A DNA stretch of 64,000 nucleotides from Cricetomys ansorgei (GCA_026225945.1 JAMJFZ010003624.1:8355001-8419000); one strand, 5' to 3'. Shown: positions 9,997-21,844, counted from the first letter of the stretch. Translations and numbers: made by a program. Notes: generated by a model from the sequence alone, not told the origin.

Positions 9997-11257
9997 GTTC
10001 TTAACTCCTCAGTAAGGAGAGACAGACATAGATTAACAGATTGGATTGGAAAATAAGATCCATCTTTTTGCTGCTCCCTAGAAACATACCTCATGGCCAA
10101 CAATAGATACCACATTAAGGTAAAAAGATGGAAAATGTACCCCAAGCACATCAAACCAAGAAACAAACAGGAGTAGCTATTCTAATATTCACAAAAGTGA
10201 CTACAAACCAAAACTAATGAGAAGAGAGAAAGAGGGACACTGTACTCATTCAAGGAAAAAAAAATCAGTAACAGGATATTACAATTACATATGCTCCAAG
10301 TATGGTAGCACTCAGCTTCACAAAGGGAGAAGTACTAGAATTAAAACTCTCCAACAGTGATACTGGATGGTTTCAATACTCCACCGTCACCAATAGACAA
10401 GTCATCTGGAAAACAAAAAAACTCAATAGAGAAATAATGGAGTCAAATGATGTCATAAATCAAATGGCCCTAACAGAATATTCCGCTTAAACACTAAAAA
10501 AACACACATTCTTCTCAGCAGCCAGCCTGTGGAATGTTCTTCAAAATAAACCATATATTAGGACACTAAGAAATTTTCAACAAGTACAGGAAAGTTGAAA
10601 TAACATTCCCCTCTGCATTCTATCTGACCACTATGGATTAAAGCTGGACACCAGCAACGACAACAAAAGACAAAAGCACACAAATTCGTGGAAGCCAAAC
10701 AATACACTACTGAACCAAAACTGGGTGAAGGGAGAAATCAAGAAGGAAAAATTTAAAATCCCCAACTGGATGGAAATGAAAACACATTTCAAAATGTATG
10801 GGACACCATGAAAGCAGTCATAACAGGAAAGAAAAAAAACCAGCGTGACTTGATTCTTTGGGTTAAGAGTTACGTTTTTTGGTTGAATATACATTTGCTA
10901 ACGATGAAACACAGCAATAGTCAGGAATGGCTTTGCAATTTTAAGGTTGCTGCTCACGTAGGCTTTCCCATTGTTATTTAGTTCTTAGTGCTATCAAGGA
11001 CATTGATCTACAAGAATCTTACCTGATGGCAAGGAAGGTGCCTACATAAAAATGTTTGAGGCATCTCCAATTAATAGCTTAATGATGCATGTGAAGGCTG
11101 TGGGGACAGAAGAACGATCAACACCACAAAAAGTCGATGGGAAAAGGATAATCCAAACCAGGGCTGAAATTAGTGAAATAGACACAGCGACAACAAAAAT
11201 AAAATAGAAAAGTCAGTGATAGGAAGAGTTGGTACTTTAAAAAGATGAACAAGATTA
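9997..11257 (+). pseudogene. L1 ORF2 fragment, endonuclease region
   Basis: Sense-strand rodent L1 ORF2 sequence from the N-terminal endonuclease half, recognised from catacctcatggccaacaat, 'aagatggaaaatgtacccca', 'tctatctgaccactatgga' and 'gggctgaaattagtgaaat'. About 10855-11030 does not fit the family and is an insertion or a highly diverged part. The frame has many stops and frameshifts, so no protein is made. The 5' end of L1, ORF1 and the reverse transcriptase region are absent. Its orientation is opposite to the L1 3' UTR ending at 9996. Confidence 0.82.
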
Positions 11258-11721
11258 TGATGGTTAGTTTGAATTATCAACTTGAACAGTCTAGAACTTC
11301 CGGAAGAGAATCTTAACGAAGAATCAACCAGATGAGGTTCTCTTGTGGGCTTGTCTGTCTTGTGGGCGTGTCTGTCTTGTGGGCGTGTCTGTCTTGTGGG
11401 CGTGTCTGTACTGTAGCGGGATTATTTTGATCATGTTAATTGCTGTGGGAAGACTCAGCCTAAAAGTGGGCATGCCGTTCCTGGATTTGGTTCCTGGATT
11501 GCTTAAAGAAGGGAAAGGTGACTGACCACGAGGAAGCATGCTTGCATTGTCTTTCTACCCTCGACTTTGGATATGGCTAGCTGCTTCAGGTTCCGGACGC
11601 CTTGATTTCCGTGCAATGATGGAACAGAATCCTGAATTGTAAGCTAAAACTAAATCCTTTCTCTCCTAAGTTGCTTTGGTCAAGGTATTTTACCATAGCA
11701 GTCGGAAAGGAGGATAAGACA
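11258..11721 (+). mobile_element. Solo LTR, ERVL-type (MLT2-like start)
   Basis: It starts tgatggttagtttgaattat and contains 'ttcctggatttggttcctgg', 'tgtaagctaaaactaaatcc' (polyadenylation region) and 'ttgctttggtcaaggtattt'. It ends ggataagaca. A four-copy 17-bp tandem repeat (11342-11409) expands its first third. It truncates the upstream L1 fragment. Confidence 0.75.
11342..11409. repeat. 4 x 17-bp tandem repeat within LTR
   Basis: Unit cttgtgggcgtgtctgt. The first copy differs by one base (ctt for cgt) and the next three are identical. Confidence 0.95.
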
Positions 11722-11739
11722 AACAACTTCACGTTTTTC

Positions 11740-11897
11740 TTGTCTGTTTCATCACAATTGAGATCTAAAAATTATTATTTTACTGTGAATTGCATAAGGA
11801 TAAGGGCTGACTCTTGTTCATCCCTACAAATTCAGGGGAGCCAAGCACAGAAATGGGCATGCATAGAAGCAACTCAGTATTTGTTGAAAGGATGAAA
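11740..11897 (+). repeat. MIR/L2-type 3' fragment
   Basis: 'ggctgactcttgttcatccc' and then 'agcaactcagtatttgttga' resemble the widespread mammalian tail (actcaataaatatttgttga type). Diverged. Confidence 0.45.
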
Positions 11898-11920
11898 AAT
11901 CAACATAGATTATTCTTTTT

Positions 11921-12102
11921 TATTACGATTTTTAAGATTTATTTATTTAATAGTGGGAAGATTATGCCAAGAGTGTGTGCGATTAGAGAATAACATTTGG
12001 GAATCAGTTCTCTCCTTCTGCCATGTGGGTTCTGGAGGCTAAACTCACGTCGCCAGGCTGGGCAGCAAGTGCTCCAACCTGCTGAGCCATCTAGCTGAAC
12101 CC
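11921..12102 (-). mobile_element. B3 SINE, antisense
   Basis: 'gttctctccttctgccatgt', 'gtgggttctggaggctaaac' and 'aacctgctgagccatctagc' read as the antisense of the B3 head. Confidence 0.75.
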
Positions 12103-13929
12103 TACAGCTTATTTAGCAGCATGTGATCTCAGCGACTTGAAGAGCCTGATTATCCATTTAAGGAAGAAAAAACACGGCTATTCTTGAAAGATAATCAAGA
12201 AAGCCTTATACACGATTGCATGGATCGAATAAGACTACAGACGAAAGAAAACTGAAGGAGATAAAAATCTATATTCAAATGTTCACTGTTTCATGTAAAC
12301 CATGTGTCAGTTTGAGTTCTCTAAGAATGGTTTTCAACATTGTGTTATGTTTGGAGATTTCTTGGAGCAAATGTCTGCAAAGGTTAAAGGAGAGGGAGAG
12401 AGTGGGAGGGGGTAGGGGAGTCTGAGACCGAGTTACAGATCTGACACATGTGAATGAGAAGAGGAAGAAGGGCCTTCCAGGAAGGGTCCCACATGGCAGT
12501 GCAACTGGGGACATGATCAGCAGAGTTCTGCATCTCAGGTCTGCAGCTTGAGGAATTTTTATCCTAGAAGACCAGAGCATAGCTGTGTGCAGTCAGAGCC
12601 TGGAGTGATCTGGATAAGCACGGATTTAGTAATATGATGATGGATTCAGAGAGGGTGCAGGTGGGGCTGTTGGTTCCTTCTGTTCCTGGTAACAGGGAAT
12701 CCAGTACATGTTCAAGGTTGCAACACCCAGAAATTTAGAGAAGCATCATGTCACCAGTGTATTCCAATTTATGTATCAAGACATGCTATCTAAGGCCAGG
12801 GATAGGGTTTGCATGTTCCAATTTCCTGTTCATAACGCAGGGGGCATATTTTTCCACACCACAGAGTATGCTTATCCAACCAGTGTCACTCAGCTTCCCG
12901 CCTTAACTCTCATTGTGTCGTTAGCTAATTGCATATTCGCGACAACACGGATTTCAGTTCCTTATGGGCACTCGCCCATTTTCTACCGTAACTGACAAGT
13001 TAATCCTTGATTATTCCTGTATTGGGTTAGAGAATATCGAAAAGTAAGGAAGGGCTGGAAGCAAAGCTTTAGCAAACAGTTCACTGTTGCGCCAGTCTGA
13101 GGTGACTGTTCTCAAAGTATTTTGAAAAGTAAGAGTTCAAAGGAACAGAGTCCCACACTCAGTTAATATTGCACCACTTCCAATTCCATTAGCTTAAAGG
13201 CTGGCAGCTTATAAGGAGCTATGGATACCAGGGGATGCATTAGTACCCAGAGGGGCCGGGAAACGAGAGCTGCCTTCTCCTTTGGGGCTACATCTGTGTT
13301 TAGCATTCCACTTCGTTTGTCTCTAGAGGAGTTTTGCTAACTGTTCTGCTACTGTCTGTTGTCAAGACATCTTTGGAGGAACAGTTTAAAGTACAATCAC
13401 TACACAGATGCCAGATGCATCAATTTGTTCTTTCATCGGAGGATCAGGCTTCACAGGGCGTGATTTGATGCCCCTGTAGTCTTCTTTGGGGATATGGAAT
13501 TATGGACCAATCACAGAGAGCACTAAGTATTTACCTGAGGGCTAATAGGAAAATAAAGCCCAGGGCGGAATCTCTCAGGTGAATCCCTCTCTTGTTATCT
13601 TACATTTCCTCTTCAGGGCAGCCAGATTTTGAGCAACCCAATAGTTAAAGGCATGTTTTTGAAATGTAACTTATACAAGAATAACTGGAGGTTCTGAGAA
13701 CAACATAGAGCCTGTATCCAGCCAACGCTGTAACTTCAAGGGTCACATTGTCTAGTGAGCTACTGAGGCCCTTTAAGAGAGAAAAGGAGGAAAGGCGAGA
13801 GGGAAAGGAGTAGAGACCAGGGATGATTTCAGTGGTTGCATTTAATCATAAAAGTCCCCAAAGTTGAGTCTCATTTCATCCCTCAAATCATAAAAGGACA
13901 TTTAACACACGTGTTCCTCTCCTTAACCC
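12103..13929. other. Unique non-coding sequence
   Basis: About 1.8 kb without a recognised repeat or exon. Open frames at 12275-12580 (-) and 12708-12995 (+) have no recognisable domain. A G-rich stretch occurs near 12390-12425. Confidence 0.35.
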
Positions 13930-14275
13930 TGAACTTATGAAACTGGTTTTAATCGTGCATTGGCCCACAGTTTCAGAGTGCTTGGGGAGCTGGGAGTCAA
14001 AAGGAAGATCTGACCTTAGACATTGGGGCCTAATTGGAAGAAGTAGGTGCTTGGGAGCATGCCTCTGTAGGTTATACTTGTCCTCAGCCCCTTCCTTTCT
14101 CTTTGCCTCCTGTCTGCCTCGAGGTGGACAGCCTCCTTCTGCACAAGCTCTTGAAACCGTGATATTCTGTTTCACTACAGAGGATTGACTCCTCTGAAGC
14201 TGTGAGCCAAAATAAAGCCTTTGCCTGTTAGTTATTCCTGTCAGGTATTTCATCACAACCACTAGACTCGTAGCT
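13930..14275 (+). mobile_element. MaLR-type solo LTR
   Basis: 'ggggcctaattggaagaagt' and 'gaagctgtgagccaaaataa' followed by ttcctgtcaggtatttcatc match the layout and polyadenylation end of rodent MaLR LTRs (ORR1/MT group). The 5' limit is approximate. The 124-codon antisense frame here (13888-14262) is a by-product. Confidence 0.65.
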
Positions 14276-15523
14276 AAAAATAAAATACAACTTACATATT
14301 CCTTTTTAGATCATTTCGATACGTTTCCCCATTTCTCACAAAATGCAACTTTTCAGGTATTTTTATATTGTATCAAATTGATACATTCAATAGAGAAAAT
14401 TGACTTCCTTATAAATGCAGTTTCCTACCTATTACCAAGTGTGTGTTTCTATCAAAACAATCTTCTCTTATGTCTCACGTGAATTTAAAGTTGTTTTCAT
14501 TCAGGACTTGAATAGTTTTTGTGAAATTTACTTTAAGCCTTTTCTTTTTGTTTCAATATTATTGGTACTACTATTTGTACTTGTAATTGTTAAAATAAGT
14601 GTACTATTTTTGTCTATCCAAATATCAACTCTTTAATTGTTATTAATATGGACTGTTTCCAGTTGATGCTCTCAGATTTTCAAACTATATAATGGCATAC
14701 TCTTTAAATAACAGTATTAATATCTTCACCGTGCATCTCTATTATTCTTGACTTTTCTGGGGAGGTTTCTATTCTTTTACCATAAACAATGATCTTAGCG
14801 ATTTTAGAAATATGCACTTCACTAAGAGTTTGTCCTTCTACCCTTTAGGTCAAAAGGAAGTATTTGGTTTTTAAAGAAATACCTCATTTCTTCTATATTT
14901 TTCAGGAATGTGATTCTGTTCTGACTTTCAGGATCCATTAATTAGTCCTTGGGAGAGAGTGCCATCTCCTAGATTCTGTCCTCTGATTCACATTTGTCTC
15001 TCTGTCTTTCATCTTTTCCTTTGAGTTTTTTTCCAAGGCTGTATCACAGATCACTGGCTTGGGCCTCTGCCATTTTGCTCCCATTCCTTTCTATATTTAG
15101 CCTATGACTTGGTTCTTACCTCTGTGGTTTTCACTCCTGATTCTTCTTTTTCTTTCATTTTGCAATGTCATTGAAAAACGGAATGCCATTGCCATATATC
15201 ACCTGATGGTGGGCTTTCAAAACACGGACTTAACGTTGTCTTCAATTTATACCTGTGGAAACTTCCAAGACAGGGAAGATTAGGCAGAAATTTGTTCCAC
15301 TTCTTGGGATACATTTCCTCTTGGACTTCATTGTGTATCTAATTCTTCACACTCTTGTCTCATTGTTGTGCTCCTTTTGGCCCGACTCAAGCTTTTGGGA
15401 GTGTTTCTCATTAGGTCTTTAATTTGTCCAGATATCATCTGGTTAAATTATTATTTTGTTTATTTTACTTAAAAGTTTTTCCTGATGTACATGTTGTAGT
15501 TTAGGAACCCAACAGACATATTG
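14276..15523. other. AT-rich sequence, possibly old L1, not assigned
   Basis: T-rich on the plus strand, in the style of antisense L1, but no landmark could be fixed. No exon was seen. Confidence 0.3.
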
Positions 15524-15700
15524 TCTTGTTTGTTTTGTTTTTGCTTTTGGTTTTTCAAGACAGGGTTTCTCTGTTGTCACTCTGGCTGTCCCGGAACTCA
15601 CGCTGTAGACCAGGCTGGCCTCGAACTCACAGAGATCCCCCTGCCTCTGCCTCCTGAGTGCTGGGATTAGAGGTGTGAGCCACTACCACCCGGCCTACAG
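15524..15700 (-). mobile_element. B1 SINE, antisense, with TSD
   Basis: T-rich tail, then agacagggtttctctgttgt, 'gaccaggctggcctcgaact' and 'ctgcctctgcctcctgagtg'. The 11-mer cagacatattg at 15513-15523 recurs exactly at 15701-15711. Low divergence from the consensus suggests a fairly recent insertion. Confidence 0.95.
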
Positions 15701-15711
15701 CAGACATATTG

Positions 15712-16149
15712 CACACTGAGCATACCTTCCCTCTTCCCTTCATCCTCTCCTTTCTCAGGGTTCCTCTCCTCCCAAAGTCCCCTTAGTCCAGAGACAGTTC
15801 CACTTCTGCATTCACGCCACATATACACATGCGATTCTGTGGATCTCTGTAAAATGTAGGATCCTCAGTGTTATCGCAGAGAGTGTAGTGTTTTTCAATA
15901 TCTGCAGTACCTTCTGCAGTAACAAAACCCCTGAGTTTGAGGAGGGCAAATGGGTAATTTCCTTTCCATATGACCGGCAACAAGAACTCACATTCCCTTT
16001 AGGAGGAAACCCAAATTGCATAAATGCACTCAGTCTCTATGATTCTGTAAGCAACATTGTTATGAGGTGTGCTGTCCAATTCTGTGTCAGTTCTAGAGTC
16101 ATCTGCGAGAAGGGAACCCCAATGGAGGTGCTAACAGGCTAACTAACCT
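15712..16149. other. Unique non-coding sequence
   Basis: Nothing recognised. Overlapping small frames on both strands are not supported. Confidence 0.35.
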
Positions 16150-16215
16150 TATTTCTAAGCGCTTCAGTGTCTGGCACATAGTATGCACTCAATTAGTATC
16201 TGATGAATGAATAAG
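16150..16215 (+). repeat. MIR/L2-type tail fragment
   Basis: 'tgtctggcacatagtatgca' followed by ctcaattagtatctgatgaa is the common mammalian 'ctggcacatagtaggcactc' tail. Confidence 0.65.
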
Positions 16216-16930
16216 TGATCTGAATCACAGTAGCATAGTATGGATTCTGATCTAGCCACCCGGTTTCAGCCTGATCACCGGCTTCACTGCCTCAGCATTC
16301 CTCCCTTCCTTCCTCTCTAATTATCACAGTTTTAAAGGAATAATTGGCATTCTGTAATAAAGGAAGCCAGTGTGGTGGTCTGAGTTGGATGGGAATCTGA
16401 GGATAATTGCACTTGACCAAACCTCAGTTTTACAGTTGGCTTAAGCAAAGCAGGATTTGCATTTTAAACACAAGAAGCCCAGATCAGAGGAGTTACGCTC
16501 CCACCAGGCCAGCACAGCTGTAGGCCAAGCAATCTGATGGTTTTATTTTCTTTTGCCTTCCAGTTCTAAGATGGCCATCTGGTGGGATTAAGGGAAAAGG
16601 GCAAAGATGCTCTCTGGGTCTCCCCACTCTACAGTGCGCTCCCGAGAGGTCTACCCAGCAGCCGGTACTTATCACTCTCCAAGAAAGGCTGAGAAATGCA
16701 GTGTATCAGGGGCACATTGTCAGCCCATTCAAAGTCCGGGTGATGCTGAAGGGGAGGAGAATGAATGTGGACAGACAGAACGCCAGAACCCCGCTCTAGC
16801 TATTTTCTGTCGTTATAGGACAGGAAACGTCTTATTGTTGCCTTGTAGATTGTAGTATTTGTGTACCTGTACACTTTTATTTTGGTGGGAGCCAGTATGT
16901 GAGCATGCGTGTAGGCTGAAGCAATAATGC

Positions 16931-16977
<47 letters not shown>

Positions 16978-17175
16978 CTGATGAGAACAACTACATCTAT
17001 TCTTTATCTTGTCAAGTGAACAATTAGTGGAGAACACCAAGCTCCCCACACTGTGTTTTACCCAGTAATATTTGTGATGTATGCTTGCTTGTCTGCTTAA
17101 TACCGACAACTGGAGGTTACTGATCTGATAGAAACAGTAAAGAGGCAAAGGAAATGGAAGCAAGAATGGAGAGTT
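16216..17175. other. Unique sequence with a (TAA)n tract
   Basis: No exon recognised. It contains the (TAA)n microsatellite listed next. The 135-codon minus-strand frame at 16813-17220 runs through that repeat (a long isoleucine run) and is rejected. Confidence 0.35.
16931..16977. repeat. (TAA)n microsatellite
   Basis: About 15 perfect TAA units. Confidence 0.97.
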
Positions 17176-17337
17176 AAGGCCAGTTAGGTGGCTCAGCAAG
17201 GAAAGGTGCTTTGTCATCAAACCTGATGACTTGGGTTTGATCCCTGAGACCCTACAGGATGGAAGGAGAGAACTGGTTCCTATAAGTTGTCCTCTGACCT
17301 CCCCTCATATGCTATATACGCTATGGCACCCTTTAAC

Positions 17338-17406
<69 letters not shown>

Positions 17407-17432
17407 ACACACACAAAATCAATAAATAAATG
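17176..17432 (+). mobile_element. B3/B2-type SINE with long CA tail
   Basis: 'ggtggctcagcaaggaaagg', 'aaacctgatgacttgggttt', 'gatccctgagaccctacagg' and 'gttgtcctctgacctcccct' follow the family consensus. An expanded (CA)n tail with GA interruptions (17341-17415) and an AATAAA-type end follow. Confidence 0.88.
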
Positions 17433-18257
17433 TAAAACACTAGAAGAGGAGGAAGTCTATCAAGGGAAGACAGGAGTACCTCCCTATCCAAGGACACTGG
17501 CTAGAACTACACTACAGTGTTTGGACCATGATGTATAGCAGAAAGAACAGAATAATGTATGGATGCTCTTCATGCAGAAATCTCAATGGAGTCTACTGAT
17601 CATCGCGCTGTGACCCTAGTAGCTCACGCTAATATTTAAGAAAATCTCGTACTGCTTTCTCATCTTTCTCAATAGTAACCCTGGGAATATAGGATGTTCC
17701 CACTGCAAGGGTTTCCATCTTGGAAAGATGCGTTAGCTGTTGTAGACAACTCATGCACTGATAGTAGGATCTGACGGAGTTTTCTTTCAAACTGCGGCTC
17801 TCATGGATGGATCTAGGTTGTGTACCATCTTAAAATCAGTGAAAAATTTTAGGTGCTCTTTGAGAAAATGGCACCCATTTAGGTACAAATGTAGAAAATC
17901 AGAGTGGGAGAGTAAGAAAAGATATCAAAACAAGTCAAAAATGACAAACGCTGACAAGATCTTAGTCATCAAAACTCCCAGAGAGCGCGCCATAATATTT
18001 TAATCCGTTAACGCTTTGGCATTCTTCTTTTCTTTCCTACCTTTTTTGCCCACATAATCTTTAACCATGTTATTCAGGTGACAAACAGTTTTGGAATACC
18101 AGTGTTCTATAGAGAGAATAGAAAGGTAATTTAGTGTTTCCTCTATCATGTTTTATCCAAATTATTACAGCTTAGAAACGTTTTTTCTTAGTGTTACTAG
18201 TCAGTAAAATCATGTAGCACTTAAGATTGCTGTTAAAATTATAAAAAGTTCTGTCAG
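17433..18257. other. Unique non-coding sequence
   Basis: No recognised repeat or exon. CpG becomes more frequent from here on. Confidence 0.35.
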
Positions 18258-18342
18258 GTATATATACGTATACACACACACCACATATATATGTATATGG
18301 ATATATATGTGTATATATGTGTATATATGTACACACACACAA
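18258..18342. repeat. Mixed TA/TG/CA microsatellite
   Basis: Alternating tatata, cacaca and tgtgta blocks. Confidence 0.9.
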
Positions 18343-19780
18343 TACAATTTTAGGGCACTTCAGGTGTTCTTGAGCAGTGACTAATAGTAAACGTCCTGAA
18401 CTAATAACCTTCACTTGGGAATTCTCTGTCAATTGTCCTCACTGACCCGGCAAACTATGAGTTCTGTGTTATCTGACAGGCGAGATGAGATCCCATCTTG
18501 AGAAAGAGTGACGACAATCAAATCTTTCACTGGATCATCTCTATGTGTGAGGCTGAAGTAGTTTCCCGAACTAGTTTTCACTCCTTACCTAGTTTTCATT
18601 CAGTACCCACAAAATTCCTGGCTGAGCACCGTAGAGTGACATCCACTTCCGAATCTGACAGCCCTGTCAGGGCACTAGATCGACACGAGGGCGTTAGGAG
18701 CATTCCAGGAAACAATTCCCACGATGGCTGTCCACACCTTGTCTACGTGAAGTGCCAGAATTTAGGTAAATGTAGCCTTCCAATCCAGATGAACATATTC
18801 CCAACTCACGTTACGCTTAATTGTATCCCTAAGGGTCAATCATTGCTATAATACCACGTGATGTGCTGAGAAGCATGGAGGAGCTGGCGTTGAGGTGGGA
18901 AGAGACAACACTCTTGACTGCAGCTAAAGTACTGTATTCTGCAGATCTCACAAACTTGCCGTAGGAGTAGGCTAATGTGTCCAGCTGGACCCGGGAAGCA
19001 CGTTCCGAGACGGTGTAATGTGAGGCATGTCCATCAGCAGCACCCTCCGAGTCAGCTCCCGGGGCTGACATTACAAGAAAGCAACACTGGGTAGAAAGCG
19101 AGCTCCGACGTCCTGTGCTGGTCTCATGACCGAACTCTGGGGTGGGAACGGCTTCCACGTTGTCCGCCTCTTCATTAACCTCTGACCAGGTAAAGCATCG
19201 ATGTGTCAGTCAATCCAAACTGTCATAAATATCCTGAGAATATATTAATTTTCTTACCTTAAACTCCCACCCCCGTGGCCTTCTCCAGAGTTAGCCAGAG
19301 CTACCCATTTCCTGTTCGGATTCTGGAAAAAAGAATGGACATAAAATCTCATCCCTATCACTTCTTCCGTTTCTATACACATGGTGGTGTACTATGCGCA
19401 AGATTCGTACCTTGCCGCTTGTCTTTTTAAAGTCTTTTCTAAAGCTGATTTTATATCACAGAAACGAGAACTCCCATGTACCTTTCTCTCATCTCCCCCT
19501 TCTGCTGGTATCTTACAAACTAGAATAGTTACCACCACCTGATGGATTTCCAGAGCTCTAACCAGTGTTATCGTCACCAAACAAGAGGATGGGGCCTGTG
19601 GGAAGCGGAGGTGTAATTAAGCAAGGCTTCTGGAAAAAGATGTCTACATTCCCAATCCATCCAGTCTACTACCAAAAAAAAACCCCAAAAAAACCAGTGT
19701 GCTAATTCCCGAAAAGACATTTTCTTTTCAGTGTTAGCTGCGTAAAATAACTCTTGGTGGCAAAATATTGTGCAAAATGT
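18343..19780. other. Unique, CpG-retaining sequence
   Basis: No interspersed repeat was recognised over about 1.4 kb. CpG dinucleotides are clearly more frequent than in the first 17 kb. Frames at 18498-18851 (+) and 18829-19158 (-) have no recognisable domain and no splice or polyadenylation context that would support them. Confidence 0.4.
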
Positions 19781-19837
19781 TTTGAGGCCGCAGTTAAAGA
19801 AAGGGCCCCTCTCCATCAGCGCCTGGGATGAATGCAC

Positions 19838-19992
19838 CTACGGCCCCGGACTGCAGCATGCCCCGGTCCACGATGGAGGGCGCGTACAATGGTGGTCCCA
19901 TAGATTTGCAGTGAAGCTGAAAGATCCGCGTAGCCTGGCAGTGTGGTCGTAGAGCCACGTCGTCCAATCCTCCACTCACACGGTAACCATGC
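19838..19992 (+). repeat. Possible ancient mammalian interspersed repeat
   Basis: The order 'gcatgccccggtccacgatg', gtacaatggtggtcccatag, 'agtgaagctgaaagatccg', 'agcctggcagtgtggtcgt' recalls a mammalian repeat seen elsewhere, at roughly two-thirds identity from memory. The class is not known to me. Confidence 0.35.
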
Positions 19993-20047
19993 CAACACAC
20001 TTACCGTGTTGCCTTAGCACAATTAGAAGGACACGTCAGAATTACTG

Positions 20048-20055
20048 TGACGTCA
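20048..20055. promoter_or_regulatory. Perfect CRE palindrome
   Basis: tgacgtca, the consensus CREB/ATF site, within the CpG cluster. Occupancy is unknown. Confidence 0.5.
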
Positions 20056-20280
20056 TTCAGAGGCGCTGGCTCCGCAGTCACAGCTGTACCGTGCTACTCT
20101 GTGTGCGGCAGCGTTGTCTAAAGCGCGTACAATTTAAAGTACCGTAATTACCAAGAAATGCTAGCAAGTGCCCGAGCCTTTAGCAAGTCTTACCCTCTTT
20201 ACTACCGGCCACCGACTAAGCGTGGTTGTTGAAGGTTGCGACACTGGGCAATTTTAAAATAAGACAGCCATGCCGTTGTT

Positions 20281-21184
20281 TTTATTTCCCTTTGCGGTGT
20301 TTTGTTTGTTTTGCTTTTTAAACACCTCATTTCGGGAGCAAGCACATTGTTTTCATAGCGTTAGTCACTTTCCTACATTTTTCTTACTCAGTATCACGTG
20401 GCTTCTATTCTGAAAAACTATTTAATCTTTCTCCCCCCCAAACCGAAGATGTCCCTGAAGGATTTTTTTTTTGCACGCCTCAAATTGAGCTGTCATCTAG
20501 TTCACTGATCCAGCAAGAGTGACATCATTTATATAAATAATACAGGAGGATCTCTCTTGACAAAATAAAAAGTGCCTTTATACAGACGGTGGGATGGAAA
20601 CCGATTACTGAACAGGTAGACTTACCATTGCCTATGTCTTGGCCGGAATCCCGTCAAGTGGCTGTATTTTAGGTTGCCACGGAGCCTGAGAAATTTATAA
20701 ATATTTAATAGTTGGGTTAGCCTACTCTACTAAATGTTCAGCTTCTTTCCTCCCTCATTCTCTCCTAAGCCCCCCAAGGTCTAGTACAGCTTGCCATTTT
20801 TTTATTTTTGACAGTTTTATGGATAAGAGAAAAAAAAAAAAAAAAAAAGAGGCGATCTTCTCTGTAGTCTTTACTAAGCACCCCAAACGATAGCATCTAA
20901 AATGTGCACCGTAAATCGTAATGACATGGAGACTGGTGCTGATTTATAACACCACCGATCAGATAGAGACTATATTTAAATTTCAGCTTTTTTTTTTTTT
21001 TTTTTTGCGCAGCTCTCTTCTGTTTTTGACAGATGATATTTTACTGCATGTCTAGATTGTATTAACCATGATCACGATTGGGGTATCAGAGCATTCTGTC
21101 ACCGTACATACAAATCTACATAGTGCTTCTTCCTGTGTATCTTCCCATGGGAAGACACGGGGAGACACCTGGCAGAGTGGCCGG
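20281..21184. other. Unique sequence with A and T tracts
   Basis: No exon recognised. It has (A)19 at 20830-20848 and (T)19 at 20988-21006, about 140 bp apart and oppositely oriented. No SINE or L1 body between them was recognised. Confidence 0.4.
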
Positions 21185-21513
21185 ATAAAATGACCAAAGA
21201 AACGGCACCCCAAACATTGATGAAGGGTGGAGACACTGAAACTCTTGCACCACCAGAGGGGGTGTGACGTGGAACAAACACTTGGGAGAGCCGCTCGGAA
21301 GGTTCTTCAGATGGTAAATTGAGTGTGTACCCTGTGGTCTAGCTATTCCTACTCAGGTGTTTACTCAGGTGGAGTCAGTATGCCTCTGGAATGATTTGAA
21401 GACAAACGTTTGTAGCTATTATATAGGTAATGGCTGAAACCTAGAAACAATCTAAATTACCTCCGACAGTTGAGATAGACTCACGTGAGGAACAGCACTC
21501 AGCAATTACAAAG

Positions 21514-21548
<35 letters not shown>

Positions 21549-21840
21549 TGCGACAACATGGATCAAACCAGACAAAAATGAGTGCACGCCATATCAGCGC
21601 GTTCATACGACACTTTCATAGAAATACAAACTAAATCTAGTGATAGGAAACAGAATAGCTGCCAGGGCTCGTGGGGAGGGGGAGAGTACACAGTAGGACC
21701 GTTTGAATAGCGACACATGGGATATTTGGGGATGTTGGTCGTGGTCATTATCCTAATGGTGTCAGTAGGTTTGGGGTGTGATACATGTTAAAAATTCTCA
21801 AGCTCTACACTTTAAATATGTCCAATTTAGATTTCTGGTG
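21185..21840 (+). mobile_element. Ancient L1M 3' end
   Basis: Follows the end of mammalian L1M ORF2/3' UTR: aacattgatgaagggtggag, 'tgcgacaacatggatcaaac', then a decayed 'gatgttggtcgtggtcatta' and 'ctctacactttaaatatg'. A (TG)n tract (21516-21547) sits inside. Very diverged and without a frame. Confidence 0.65.
21516..21547. repeat. (TG)n microsatellite
   Basis: About 16 TG units within the L1M fragment. Confidence 0.95.
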
Positions 21841-21844
21841 TTGT

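Larger units (their letters stand above)
19781..20280. promoter_or_regulatory. CpG cluster (candidate regulatory DNA)
   Basis: Hand count gives 31 CpG dinucleotides in 500 bp at roughly 50% GC, close to the number expected from base composition. That is far above the usual depletion in rodent DNA. It includes a perfect CRE (20048-20055). The 5' part resembles an old repeat (19838-19992). No transcript or start site can be shown from sequence alone, so function is inference. Confidence 0.45.

Noticed and set aside
10010..11257. Possible active L1 ORF2 protein
   Set aside because: Only a fragment, with many stops and frameshifts and a non-matching segment; no intact reverse transcriptase region.
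16813..17220. 135-codon minus-strand frame
   Set aside because: Contains an isoleucine run from the (TAA)n microsatellite and no domain.
18829..19158. 109-codon minus-strand frame in CpG-rich DNA
   Set aside because: No recognisable domain or family and no poly(A), target duplication or splice evidence; noted only as part of the CpG-rich region.
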